Positions 22,317 through 33,342 of a DNA stretch of 64,000 bases are shown here, in pieces (the stretch's first letter is position 1; the number at the start of each line of letters is the position of its first letter). The DNA comes from Omphiscola glabra. Taxonomy: Eukaryota; Mollusca; Gastropoda; Lymnaeidae. Below the pieces are notes generated by a model. It was not told the origin of the DNA. It made no database searches and saw nothing but the letters and a program-made list of their open reading frames with translations. The stretch spans positions 18,879,307-18,943,306 of the forward strand of contig OZ024797.1 of NCBI GenBank assembly GCA_964017045.1, given 5' to 3'. The position numbers and the translations under genes are program-made.

Positions 22317-22738
22317 AGTCTAAACGTCCAGGAACCTTAACAATAATCCTCACCACCAGAGCCCACCCACCCCCCCCCCAACACGCCCGAATAGTCGGCT
22401 AGTTGCCCCTTCTCTCTGCACCCCCACCTTCTGCTGTGGGCGTAGCGATATGGCGACATTGTAATAAATCACAAGGAAATCGAGACCTGCCGTCCAACAA
22501 TCATGATTGTTCAATGAGGGGGGGGGGTGCAGATAATGTAAGGGCATGGGAGAAGAGCAACCCCCCCCCCAACAGATTTGTTGTGCTACAACAGCAGCGA
22601 TAAATGAGTATATAAAGATCTACAGTAGAACATTCTGGAACTACGTTAAGGAGAGACAAGAATAGATAAAAAAGTAGCAAGTTGGTGGGGGCGGGAGTTG
22701 TCTTATATCCATTAGAATACATTTCAGTTGAGAAAGCG
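22317..22738. other. No gene seen; several C- and G-runs
   Basis: C-runs lie near 22365-22380 and 22560-22570, with a G-run near 22518-22527. Nothing else recognised. Confidence 0.35.
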
Positions 22739-23187
22739 TCGAAATATTTACCCCGGCCAGTGCTCCGACGAAATATTTACCCCGGCCAGTGCTCCGACGA
22801 AATATTTACCCCGGCCAGTGCTCCGACGAAATATTTACCCCGGCCAGTGCTCCGACGAAATATTTACCCCGGCCAGTGCTCCGACGAAATATTTACCCCG
22901 GCCAGTGCTCCGACGAAATATTTACCCCGGCCAGTGCTCCGACGAAATATTTACCCCGGCCAGTGCTCCGACGAAATATTTACCCCGGCCAGTGCTCCGA
23001 CGAAATATTTACCCCGGCCAGTGCTCCGACGAAATATTTACCCAGACCAGTGCTCCGACGAAATATTTACCCCGACCAGTGCTCCGACGAAATATTTACC
23101 CCGACCATTACGTTGATGAAATATTTACCCCGACCAGTACGTTGATGAAATATTTACCCCGACCAGTACTTTGATGAAATATTTATA
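22739..23187. repeat. Minisatellite, 29-bp unit x ~15.5
   Basis: Core AAATATTTACCCCGGCCAGT followed by GCTCCGACG. Central copies are identical. The last five drift to CCGACCAGT, then to ACGTTGATG and ACTTTGATG, a directional gradient of variants toward the right edge. Confidence 0.96.
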
Positions 23188-23861
23188 AAAATCGAGTTGA
23201 TTGCTGGAGCTGGTACATTAACTGATAACTTTTTTTCTTAATGCAGAACTATATTGGCTTTAACGGGTCATAGACAAAAGTTGCACACGCACGAGATGAG
23301 TGGTGAACATCATGGTCCCTATGGGTGTGCAGACAACGACAGAACGTCACAGAATGGGCGTGACAGTGCCCACGGGGTGGGCGTGTCTCTGTACACAATT
23401 ATCGAGTCTGTGTGCCCGGTGTGGGAGTGTCGCGTGTGTTCACAGAATTGTGTGTTTTTTTTTTTTTTTTTGGGGGGGGGGTTGTGCGTCAAATAAAACT
23501 TTAATATAGAATGTGTAACGCAATATGTCATTGGCGTATTCGTTGCAAAACCCACTTAGTTGAACACATCCGGGCATTCAAGTGTTTACATTCATTGAAA
23601 GATTGAAGCGTAAAAGTCAATCCAAAAAACAATTTTTAAGTCATCTCCTAAAGTGAATTTTATAGTAAAAAAAAAAAAGCGAAGAAAGACGAAATGTAAA
23701 TATGTTACTCATAAAGACAAAACGTGTGCACGTGTAACAATGAACATACAAAAGAAAAAGAACGCGAAGACTCTGGTGAGCACAATGAGCAGGCAATAAT
23801 AACATCTTATATTTATCATAGTTAGTTATCATAACATGTTGCTTGAGGGCCATTTTGACCG
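23188..23861. other. No gene seen; T17/G10 junction
   Basis: Short ORFs at 23254-23509 have no recognised domain and run into the T17-G10 tract at 23455-23481. The rest is AT-rich. Confidence 0.35.
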
Positions 23862-24220
23862 TAAGCGCCATGACCACCGTTAGCCCCATGACCACCGTTA
23901 GCCTCATGACCACCTTTAGCCCCATGACCACCGTTAGCCCAATGGCCACCGTTAGCCCCATGACCACCGTTAGCCCAGTGACCACCGTTAGCCCCATGAC
24001 CACCGTTAGCCCCATGACCACCGTTAGCCCCATGACCACCGTTAGCCCCATGACCACCGTTAGCCCCATGACCACCGTTAGCCCCATGACCACCGTTAGC
24101 CCAATGACCACCGTTAGCACCATGACCACCGTTAGCCCCTTGACCACCGTTAGCCCCATGACCACCGTTAGCCCCATGACCACCGTTAGCCCCATGACCA
24201 CCGTTAGCCCCATGACGTGC
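23862..24220. repeat. Minisatellite, 18-bp unit x ~20
   Basis: Core CATGACCACCGTTAGCCC, nearly uniform, with a few T/A or G/A changes. A 205-codon antisense ORF (VVMGLT repeats) is an artefact of an 18-bp unit. Confidence 0.95.
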
Positions 24221-24235
24221 CTCAGCGCAACGAAA

Positions 24236-24632
24236 TCTGAAAAACTATCTACTTTCACTGGTCTGTCGCAGACCAGCCAACAAGTACCTGTGACAAGGTA
24301 TCTACTTTCACTGGTCTATCGCAGACCAGCCAACAAGTACCTGTGACAAGGTATCTACTTTCACTGGTATGTAGCAGACCAGCCAACAAGTACCTGTGAC
24401 AAGCTATCTACTTTCACTGGTCTGTAGCAGACCAGCCAATAAGTACCCGTGGCAAAATATATACTTTTACTATTCTAGCAGACCAACCAACAAGTACCCG
24501 TGACAAAATATCTACTTTTACTGATTCTAGCAGACCAGCCAACAAGTACCCTTGACAAAATATCTAATTTTACTGGTCTCTAGCAGACCAGCCAACAAGT
24601 GTCCCTGACAAAATATCTACTTTCATTGATCG
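24236..24632. repeat. Minisatellite, ~53-bp unit x ~7, with hairpin core
   Basis: The unit contains TATCTACTTTCACTGGTCTG, then CAGACCAGCCAACAAGTACC. Most copies carry the dyad GGTCTGTnGCAGACC, a 6-bp stem with a 3-nt loop. Right-hand copies diverge. Confidence 0.92.
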
Positions 24633-25175
24633 TGTCACAGTGGTACCGGAAGTGATTATGTGGCTGAATGTCCCCACGTTCAGGGGCGTGCCTGTAGTAA
24701 TGACGGAAAATGAGGCTGGCAACAATTCCTTTGAATGAATTAGTGCCACATAGTCATGTTAGACCCAAGTTAAATCAGCCGGACGATCTAGCAGTCTGGG
24801 ACTTCCTGTGCCGAGTTTTCAGAGTACATGTGAGGTCACTCTCACGTGCGTCAAAGCGTGGGCGAGATATGGGATAAGTGATTGGTCGTCATAAACACAT
24901 AGGCATTACAGAATTGACGTCAGACATGAATCGGTATTACTCGAAGTCATTTATTTATATGTTGGGATTACTACGTTATATGGACGTCAAACATATTGTC
25001 CTAACTGAATGGACAGCATTCATTAATAGACATAAATAATGAAACGGCATACGTATGCAAGTTGTAACTACGTGGGCGTCATACACAAAAGAAAGAAACG
25101 TCATATACATATCAACATAAATGAATAGACGTCATAGATGTACATGTATAACTGCAATAATTTGACTGAATAGTA
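24633..25175. other. No gene seen; GACGTCA-like motifs
   Basis: GACGTCA/ACGTCAnA phrases recur about every 60-70 bp from 24915 to 25130, perhaps a very decayed repeat. No gene. Confidence 0.35.
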
Positions 25176-25250
25176 TCAAGCACGAGTGCCAGACGAGCAA
25201 CCTGCAGCACGAGTGCCAGACGAGCAACCAGCAGCACGAGTGCCAGACGA
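25176..25250. repeat. Short tandem repeat, 27-bp unit x ~3
   Basis: Core CAGCACGAGTGCCAGACGAG, about three copies. In one frame it reads VPDEQPAAR. Confidence 0.88.
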
Positions 25251-25278
25251 GGCAGGCGCAATAATTTTGAACGGCGTA

Positions 25279-25461
25279 CTTAAGCGTCATTTCACACGAT
25301 CAAATTTCGCGTCAAATTGTTGTATGAACGCACTATTTTGTGTGTGGTTTCCTTTTTGGGGGGATTTGATCAAATAGTAATTTGAAAGTTGTGACAAGGC
25401 TTCATACACGAATTGCATCAAATGCTTGAAGGAAAATTTGATCGTGTGAACCGACCCTAAG
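25279..25461. mobile_element. Foldback/MITE with ~28-bp inverted arms
   Basis: The left arm has TTCACACGATCAAATTT (25291-25307) and the right arm AAATTTGATCGTGTGAA (25434-25450), a perfect 17-bp inverted repeat. It extends outward imperfectly to CTTAAGCGTC and GACCCTAAG. It is non-coding. The transposon superfamily is undetermined because no clear target duplication is visible. Confidence 0.7.
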
Positions 25462-26118
25462 AGCAAAAAATAATGATGAATAACCTGTGCATCTTATAAG
25501 GGTAATAATGGGGGAAACTGCAATCAGGCTAGCACAATAGGAAATTAGTAAAACACAGTAAGTTTAAACCTGAAAAAAGGAACGCAACAAAACAACGAAT
25601 GTGTCGGCAGGAAGCCTTCATCAGCGAACAAACAGAAAAACGAATAAAATAAAACAAATGTATAAAAAATTATTATGTAGTACTTATAAGGTAGACTCGT
25701 AGATGCGCTGATTGGACTAAAAAATACTAAAATGTTTCCGACTCATACTAAGAAGACTCTGCTAACGACAATATCTGACAAGGAAGGTATTTTTTCAGAC
25801 AATTTTCAATTTTTGCTCAGCCTTCAAGGTTTTGAATCAATTTAAATGTTTCATCAAGAAAAAGGTTTCAGCAGATCGAAAGACAAAATTCTGAATTTCT
25901 ATTTTTTAATTTTAATTTTAATTGTTTATAAGTATTTATTTTTTGTAGAAAAAAGTTTATTTAAAAAAAACTTTGCAGCCAAAAGATAAACACAGAAAGA
26001 TAATTTATTTTTCTTTGATGTTTAAGATAAGACAGACAAGGTGATTTCTCGTTTTAGAGATTAAGAAAATACATGTGCAGGGAGTATGTGTTTTCTTAGA
26101 TAATCTCACTGGATCAAG
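25462..26118. other. AT-rich; hammerhead-core-like motif on - strand at 25601-25624
   Basis: The minus strand at 25601-25624 reads CTGATGAAGGC, TTCCT, GCCGACAC. This resembles the motif at 30444-30467, discussed as a finding. The rest is AT-rich with nothing gene-like. Confidence 0.3.
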
Positions 26119-26288
26119 ACATGAAGTGGGTGGTCTCTAACAATGCATGAATTGGGTGGTCTAAGAAGGCATGAATTGGATGATCTTACAATGCATGAAT
26201 AGTGTGATCTAACAAGACATGAAGTGGTTGGTCTAACAAGGCATGAAGTGGATGGTCCAAAAAGACATGAAGTGCGTGGTCTGAACTC
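26119..26288. repeat. Minisatellite, 24-bp unit x 7
   Basis: Core ATGAAGTGGGTGGTCTAACA, moderately diverged copies. Confidence 0.9.
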
Positions 26289-26454
26289 CTTTGACCCTGA
26301 CATCATTAAACTACTTTGTCCCTGACATCACTAAACTACGATGTCCCTTACATCGTATAAGAATGTGAGACTTATATAAAGCTAGAGTAGATAGGAAGAA
26401 TCGTGCGTTTGAACAAGTGAGGACAGAGAAAATTCTGCACGTTTTGGTCTAACG

Positions 26455-26481
26455 TAGCGGTTCTCAGCCTGTCGAACGACC
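26455..26481. mobile_element. Orphan hAT (Charlie-type) terminus beside an array
   Basis: TAGCGGTTCTCAGCCTGTCG resembles the hAT end at 4958, with CAG changed to TAG and the first 16-17 bases otherwise conserved. The similarity stops where the 15-bp array begins. No matching right terminus was found beyond the array, so the element is truncated or was overwritten. Confidence 0.5.
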
Positions 26482-27213
26482 CTCACCCAATGTGCCCTAA
26501 CCCAATGTGCCCTCACCCAATGTGCCCTCACCAAAAGTGCCCTCACTCAATGCGCCCTCACCCAATGCGCCCTAACCCAATGCACCCTAACCCAATGTGC
26601 CCTCACCCAATGCACCCTCACCCAATGCGCCCTCACCCAATGCGCCCTCACCCAATGCACCATAACCCAATGTGCCCTAACCCAATGCACCCTAACCGAA
26701 TGTGCCCTCACCCAATGTGCCCTCACCCAATGCGCCCTCACCCAATGCGCCCTCACCCAATGCACCCTCAGCCAATGTGCCCTCACCTAATGCGCCCTCA
26801 CCCAATGCGCCCTCACCCAATGCGCCCTCACCCAATGCGCCCTAACCCAATGCACCCTAACCCAATGTGCCCTCACCCAATGTGCCCTCACCCAATGTGC
26901 CCTCACCCAATGTGCCCTCACCCAATGTGCCCTCACCCAATGCGCCCTCACCCAATGCGCCCTAACCCAATGCACCCTAACCCAATGTGCCCTCACCCAA
27001 TGTGCCCTCACCCAATGTGCCCTCACCCAATGCGCCCTCACCCAATGCGCCCTCACCCAATGCGCCCTAACCCAATGCACCCTAACCCAATGTGCCCTCA
27101 CCCAATGCGCCCTCACCCAATGCGCCCTAACCCAATGCACCCTAACCCAATGTGCCCTCACCCAATGTGCCCTCACCCAATGTGCCCTCACCCAATGCGT
27201 CCTCACCCTCAGA
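26478..27213. repeat. Minisatellite, 15-bp unit x ~49
   Basis: Core TGCGCCCTCACCCAA, with TGTGCC, TGCACC and CCTAACC variants. Blocks of variants (TGCGCCCTAACC, TGCACCCTAACC, TGTGCC runs) recur several times, implying block duplications. The 244-codon + ORF (MCPHP) and - ORFs (VRAHW) follow from the 15-bp period. Confidence 0.96.
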
Positions 27214-28085
27214 TATTGCCCTGACGGAAACAATATTATCCAAGTAAATGAAATCTTTTCTAAAATGTAACCCCCCCCCCTTTTTTTTTAAACCTTAAGA
27301 AACAAACTTTCCTACCCATTGGAATGTAAAAACAGAATATGGTCAAACACATGCTAAACGAATTATCCTCCGTTTATATAATGTCATAACCCTCTCACAT
27401 TCACATACATAATTAATATAACTGTTTATTTATTACAATAAAAAAATAATTTATTATAATACTTACATATATTTGAATAAAAGCGAAAGAATATATATAA
27501 CAAAACGCACCATTACTGTTTTTCAGAATTCCATTTATACATAGGAATTTCATCTCCCGTGCCCACATTACGCAAAGCTGCACGCTGTTTGGTGCAGTTC
27601 TTGTTCATTTTAATTTGTGCGCTATTGAACAGAGTGTTGCGTTATGACACTGGGCAATCCTTACATCTGTTACTGGCAAAGTGTGAAATCCAGGCTGTGT
27701 GTATTATGTCTCATGTATTTCACACTTTGACTAAAATCGTCAGGCATTGTATAGACTGTAAAGGCATTCTATATAGGCTGCACCTATAGGTACTATATAA
27801 TGCCAGGACGTAGGCAAAGTACACAGCACGCACCAGCGATTAGAGATATAAACAAATAAATAGTGTAAAACATTTGAAGTACAAAAATGCATGATGGGTC
27901 TAGTTTTTCATTACTGAACAAACCAATGACAACTGTTCTGGCCTTGCATCCATGTTGTCATCATGTTTTCAACATGTGGTTTCGCATGTTCCACCCCCTC
28001 ATGACTTTGGCTGTATGGCGAGGCTTCCCTTGCACATTCTTAAGTTGTAGTCAATCGTTTTTTTTAAAGGCTAGAGACAATTTGA
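27214..28085. other. No gene seen
   Basis: C9/T9 junction near 27270-27290, then AT-rich sequence. A 246-codon ORF that starts at 27887 enters the next array in a different frame from the favoured one; its 80-residue non-repeat start shows no known domain. Confidence 0.35.
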
Positions 28086-29411
28086 TTGGAAAATTCCCGA
28101 CTGACAAAAAAATCTCACTTAGATCGGCAACCAACACAACAGTCTTATGCACCTGCAACACAACAGCCTTATGGAGCTGCAACACAACAGTCTCATGCAC
28201 CTGCAACACAACAGCCTTATGGAGCTGCAACACAACAGTCTCATGCACCTGCAACACAACAGCCTTATGGAGCTGCAACACAACAGTCTCATGCACCTGC
28301 AACACAACAGCCTTATGGAGCTGCAACACAACAGTCTCATGCACCTGCAACACAACAGCCTTATGGAGCTGCAACACAACAGTCTCATGCACCTGCAACA
28401 CAACAGCCTTATGGAGCTGCAACACAACAGTCTCATGCACCTGCAACACAACAGCCTTATGGAGCTGCAACACAACAGTCTCATGCACCTGCAACACAAC
28501 AGCCTTATGGAGCTACAACACAACAGTCTTATGCACCTGCAACACAACAGTCTTATGCACCTGCAAACCAACAGTCTTATGCACCTGCAAACCAACAGTC
28601 TTATGCACCTGCAATACAACAGTCTAATGGACCTGCAAACCAACAGCCTTATGGAGCTGCAAACCAACAGTCTTATGCACCTGCAAACCAACAGTCTTAT
28701 GCACCTGCAACACAACAGTCTAATGGACCTGCAAACCAACAGTCTTATGCACCTGCAAACCAACAGTCTTATGTACCTGCAAACCAACAGTCTTATGCAC
28801 CTGCAAACCAACAGTCTTATGCACCTGCAAACCAACAGTCTTATGCACCTGCAACACAACAGTCTTGTGCACCTGCAAACCAACAGTCTTATGCACCTGC
28901 AAACCAACAGTCTTATGCACCTGCAAACCAACAGCCTTATGCACCTGCAACACAACAGCCTTATGGAGCTGCAACACAACAGTCTCATGCACCTGCAACA
29001 CAACAGCCTTATGGAGCTGCAATACAACAGTCTCATGCACCTGCAACACAACAGTCTTATGCACCTGCAACACAACAGTCTCATGCACCTGGAACACAAC
29101 AGTCTTATGCTCCTGCAACACAACAGTCTTGTGCACCTGGAACACAACAGTTTCATGCACCTACAACACAACAGTCTTATGCACCTGCAGCACAACAGTC
29201 TTATGCACCTGCAACACAACAGTCTCATGCACCTGCAACACAACAGTCTTATGCACCTGCAACACAACAGTCTTATGCACCTGGAACACAACAGTTTCAT
29301 GCACCTACAACACAACAGTCTTATGCACCTGCAACACAACAGTCTTATGCACCTGCAAACCAACAGTCTTATGCACCTGCAAACCAACAGTCTAATGGAC
29401 CTGGACAATGA
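28086..29411 (+). CDS. Candidate low-complexity QQSYAPAT-repeat protein (weak)
   Basis: The ORF reads about 53 octapeptides of QQSYAPAT, QQPYGAAT, QQSHAPAT and QQSNGPAN type and ends QQSNGPGQ then TGA (29409-29411). An AATAAA follows at 29461-29466, a sensible polyadenylation distance. An AG after CTCACTTAG at 28113-28121 could be a 3' splice acceptor, making this a terminal exon. Gln/Ser/Tyr/Pro/Ala composition resembles prion-like low-complexity or secreted structural repeats generally, but no family is recognised. Against it: the unit is a 24-bp minisatellite, a second + frame (28147-29478) and a - frame (28119-29408) are equally open, and substitutions are mainly amino-acid-changing. Confidence 0.3.
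   Translation: MENSRLTKKSHLDRQPTQQSYAPATQQPYGAATQQSHAPATQQPYGAATQQSHAPATQQPYGAATQQSHAPATQQPYGAATQQSHAPATQQPYGAATQQSHAPATQQPYGAATQQSHAPATQQPYGAATQQSHAPATQQPYGATTQQSYAPATQQSYAPANQQSYAPANQQSYAPAIQQSNGPANQQPYGAANQQSYAPANQQSYAPATQQSNGPANQQSYAPANQQSYVPANQQSYAPANQQSYAPANQQSYAPATQQSCAPANQQSYAPANQQSYAPANQQPYAPATQQPYGAATQQSHAPATQQPYGAAIQQSHAPATQQSYAPATQQSHAPGTQQSYAPATQQSCAPGTQQFHAPTTQQSYAPAAQQSYAPATQQSHAPATQQSYAPATQQSYAPGTQQFHAPTTQQSYAPATQQSYAPANQQSYAPANQQSNGPGQ
28126..29406. repeat. Minisatellite, 24-bp unit x ~53
   Basis: Core TATGCACCTGCAACACAACA. The left third alternates regularly between two unit types (CATGCACCT and TATGGAGCT), giving a 48-bp higher-order period. The middle is dominated by CAAACCAACAG units and the right third mixes types. 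Confidence 0.96.
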
Positions 29412-29460
29412 TTTGTTACGTGCATGTATAACACCAATTGTTGTTTTATGTACAATAACA

Positions 29461-29466
29461 AATAAA
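29461..29466 (+). terminator. AATAAA polyadenylation-signal-like hexamer
   Basis: The hexamer lies 50 bp after the stop codon of the QQSYAPAT ORF. Such hexamers are common in AT-rich DNA, so this supports a gene only weakly. Confidence 0.3.
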
Positions 29467-29579
29467 AGTATTTTATAAACAATGTTTTTCTATTTTAGAC
29501 TGATGTAATAAATACAAAAAAAAGACACATCCTAATAGACATAGTGATTCTAAATGATCCCTTAAATGTTTTTATATAC

Positions 29580-29692
29580 TTTGCCTAAGTCTACCTTGCC
29601 TAAATCTACTTTGCCTATGTCTTCTTTTTCTAAGTCTATTCTGCCTAAGTCTATTTTGCCTCAGTCTACTTCGTCTAAGTGTACTTTTAGTG
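29580..29692. repeat. Minisatellite, 15-bp unit x ~7-8
   Basis: Core TTTGCCTAAGTCTAC, moderately diverged. Confidence 0.85.
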
Positions 29693-30517
29693 TACTCTAG
29701 TCGGCAATGTGGATCATGGCTGATGTATTTCACAGTTCGATGAATCTATAGAATGCGTGGCTTACACCCCTATATTACTTAAGTTTCATATTAAATATTT
29801 GTAATTTATACTAAGCAATAATATTATTAATAGAACGGATATTTTATTTTTAATCTACAAGCATCAAAAGCGCGAAGATATAGCAGCAAGATACGCAGGA
29901 ACAAATGATACAAGAGAACGACTAGCGTGTTACCGGAACCGGAAATAATACTGCATTTAAAAAGGATTCGAATTATGGATTTGATGAATCCCTTAATCAG
30001 GCAATTCTACAGACTTCGACAGTTTGATTGTTAAAACAAGGAAGCGAGCAGATCGGGATGTCTGACATGCTTCCTGCATTACAGTGTTACTATGTGTCCG
30101 GTCTCCAAACATTTCAATAGCAACAACCATGATGGCATTTTGGACATCGCAGTTACTGGTATACTGTATACTAGTAACACAACGGATAGGATCCATATGG
30201 AGAATAAATTAATATCAAGATTTGGCACGTTAACTCCATACGGGATAAACCAAATCCACAATTTTACGTAACTGCGATGTCTTTTTTCCTGATTGGGCTT
30301 TTACATTTTACTGCAAGTCACTTCCTTTTAATTCTTCTTTTTTCTTTACCTTTTTTTCTGTCTGGTTTTCTATTTTTTAGGTAAGATTTATCTCTCTCTA
30401 TATATTATGTAAATTTGATTAATACTTATTTGTATGTCTTGTACTGATGAAGGCAAGTGCCGAAACGTTTAATTATTTGTAATGTAAAATTATTATTAAA
30501 GCTCAATATATATTGTT
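29693..30517. other. No gene seen; hammerhead-core-like motif at 30444-30467
   Basis: AT-rich. The + strand at 30444-30467 reads CTGATGAAGGC, AAGT, GCCGAAACG (see findings). Nothing else recognised. Confidence 0.3.
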
Positions 30518-30634
30518 ATATCGACACAGATTGTTCGTGTCTATCGACACAGATTGTTCGTGTCTATCGACACAGATTGTTCGTGTCTATCGACACAGAT
30601 TGTTCGTGTCTATCGACACAGATTGTTCGGGTCT
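30518..30634. repeat. Minisatellite, 23-bp unit x 5, dyad core
   Basis: Core ATCGACACAGATTGTTCGTG. GACAC and GTGTC flank the core in each unit, making a small inverted repeat. Confidence 0.93.
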
Positions 30635-31090
30635 ATAATTTAATCTATTTTAAAGCTTTATCGCAGTCCAACACTTTTATAATTACTATGTGTAGCTCAG
30701 CGCATCTCACAATTTTTGTGGCTCAGTAACTGCACGGGGACCGCGGTGCCAAGTATGGGTCTTTTTAAAAACCAAACAAAAAAAAACACCTTTGCATGAA
30801 ATAAATAATAATCATTACAAAACAAAACTTCATAAGATTTTTCTTTATTAATAACGCGTGGAATAAAAGTTGTTTTAAATTAAATACCTGTGAAGTAAAA
30901 GATATAATAAAACACGTGAATTCAAGAGCGGCCGTAAACAGATTCCTTGGGGCATAAATTGGGTGGTCGGGGTCAATCTTTTTACAAAGCTGTTTTTAAA
31001 TGAATAATTGTATGTAAACGTTTTTTAATCTTAATGTCATATTTTCTTTTTTAATTTAAAAAATTTTTTTCATTATTTTTTTTTGTTTAC
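30635..31090. other. AT-rich, nothing recognised
   Basis: T- and A-rich tracts lie immediately before the 38-bp array. Confidence 0.35.
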
Positions 31091-33342
31091 AGCGCTATAT
31101 AAGTGAACCTGGCCCTAGGCTGTGGTACAGCGCTATATAAGTGAACCTAGCCCTAGGCTGTGGTACAGCGCTATATAAGTGAACCTAGCCCTAGGCTGTG
31201 GTACAGCGCTATATAAGTGAACCTAGCCCTAGGCTGTGGTACAGCGCTATATAAGTGAACCTAGCCCTAGGCTGTGGTACAGCGCTATATAAGTGAACCT
31301 AGCCCTAGACTGTGGTACAGCGCTATATAAGTGAACCTAGCCCTAGGCTGTGGTACAGCGCTATATAAGTGAACCTAGCCCTAGGCTGTGGTACAGCGCT
31401 ATATAAGTGAACCTAGCCCTAGACTGTGGTACAGCGCTATATAAGTGAACCTAGCCCTAGGCTGTGGTACAGCGCTATATAAGTGAACCTAGCCCTAGAC
31501 TGTGGTACAGCGCTATATAAGTGAACCTAGCCCTAGGCTGTGGTACAGCGCTATATAAGTGAACCTAGTCCTAGGCTGTGGTACAGCGCTATATAAGTGA
31601 ACCTAGCCCTAGACTGTGGTACAGTGCTATATAAGTGAACCTAGCCCTAGGCTGTGGTACAGCGCTATATAAGTGAACCTAGCCCTAGGCTGTGGTACAG
31701 CGCTATATAAGTGAACCTAGCCCTAGACTGTGGTACAGCGCTATATAAGTGAACCTAGCCCTAGGCTGTGGTACAGCGCTATATAAGTGAACCTAGCCCT
31801 AGACTGTGGTACAGCGCTATATAAGTGAACCTAGCCCTAGGCTGTGGTACAGCGCTATATAAGTGAACCTAGTCCTAGGCTGTGGTACAGCACTATATAA
31901 GTGAACCTAGCCCTAGACTGTGGTACAGCGCTATATAAGTGAACCTAGCCCTAGGCTGTGGTACAGCGCTATATAAGTGAACCTAGCCCTAGGCTGTGGT
32001 ACAGCGCTATATAAGTGAACCTAGCCCTAGACTGTGGTACAGCGCTATATAAGTGAACCTAGCCCTAGGCTGTGGTACAGCGCTATATAAGTGAACCTAG
32101 CCCTAGGCTGGGGTACAGCGCTATATAAGTGAACCTAGCCCTAGACTGTGGTACAGCGCTATATAAGTGAACCTAGCCCTAGGCTGTGGTACAGCGCTAT
32201 ATAAGTGAACCTAGCCCTAGGCTGTGGTACAGCGCTATATAAGTGAACCTAGCCCTAGACTGTGGTACAGCGCTATATAAGTGAACCTAGCCCTAGGCTG
32301 TGGTACAGCGCTATATAAGTGAACCTAGCCCTAGGCTGTGGTACAGCGCTATATAAGTGAACCTAGCCCTAGACTGTGGTACAGCGCTATATAAGTGAAC
32401 CTAGCCCTAGGCTGTGGTACAGCGCTATATAAGTGAACCTAGCCCTAGGCTGTGGTACCACGCTATATAAGTGAACCTAGCCCTAGCCTGGGTTACCGCA
32501 CCATATAAGTGAGCCTAGCCCTAGCCTGGGTTACCGCACTATATAAGTGAGCCTAGCCCTAGCCTGGGTTACCGCACTATATAAGTGAGCCTAGCCCTAG
32601 CCTGGGTTACCGCATCATATAAGTGAGCCTAGCCCTAGCCTGGGTTACCGCATCATATAAGTGAGCCTAGCCCTAGCCTGGGTTACCGCACCATTTAAGT
32701 GAGCCTAGCCCAGCCTGGGTTACCGCACTATCTAAGTGAGCCTAGCCCTAGCCTGGGATACCGCACTATATAAGTGAGCCTAGCCCTAGCCTGGGTTACT
32801 GCACTATATAAGTGAGCCTAGCCCTAGCCTGGGATACCGCACTATATAAGTGAGCCTAGCCCTAGCCTGGGATACCGCACTATATAAGTGAGCCTAGCCT
32901 AGCCTGGGATACCGCACTATATAAGTGAGCCTAGCCCTAGCCTGGGTTACCGCATCATATAAGTGAGCCTAGCCCTAGCCTGGGTTACCGCATCATATAA
33001 GTGAGCCTAGCCCTAGCCTGGGTTACCGCACCATTTAAGTGAGCCTAGCCCAGCCTGGGTTACCGCACTATCTAAGTGAGCCTAGCCCTAGCCTGGGATA
33101 CCGCACTATATAAGTGAGCCTAGCCCTAGCCTGGGATACCGCACTATATAAGTGAGCCTAGCCCTAGCCTGGGTTACTGCACTATATAAGTGAGCCTAGC
33201 CCTAGCCTGGGATACCGCACTATATAAGTGAGCCTAGCCCTAGCCTGGGATACCGCACTATATAAGTGAGCCTAGCCCTAGCCTGGGATACCGCACTATA
33301 TAAGTGAGCCTAGCCCGAGGCTGTGGTACAGCGCTATATAAG
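31091..33342. repeat. Minisatellite, 38-bp unit x ~59, two unit families
   Basis: Family A (31091-32458) has ACAGCGCTATATAAGTGAAC with CCTAGGCTGTGGT. Family B (about 32459-33315) has CCGCACTATATAAGTGAGCC with CCTAGCCTGGGTT. The last partial copy returns to type A and runs into ACCACTTTAATAATAATAAT. Every copy carries a TATATAAG-like motif. In family B a block with CCATTTAAG at 32691 recurs at 33031, 340 bp apart. Sequences like GCGCTATATAA followed by (AAT)n occur at 3' ends of some retroposons, so the array may have grown from such a tail. Confidence 0.97.

Noticed and set aside
23862..24220. 205-codon antisense membrane-like ORF (VVMGLT repeats)
   Set aside because: The hydrophobic look comes from translating an 18-bp minisatellite; all copies are translated from one repeating unit.
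26478..27233. 244-codon HPMCP-repeat protein and antisense VRAHW protein
   Set aside because: A 15-bp unit free of stops on both strands produces these automatically; no flanking gene signals.
31091..33342. CRISPR array
   Set aside because: Repeats are contiguous tandem copies without unique spacers, in an apparently eukaryotic genome. The same holds for all arrays here.
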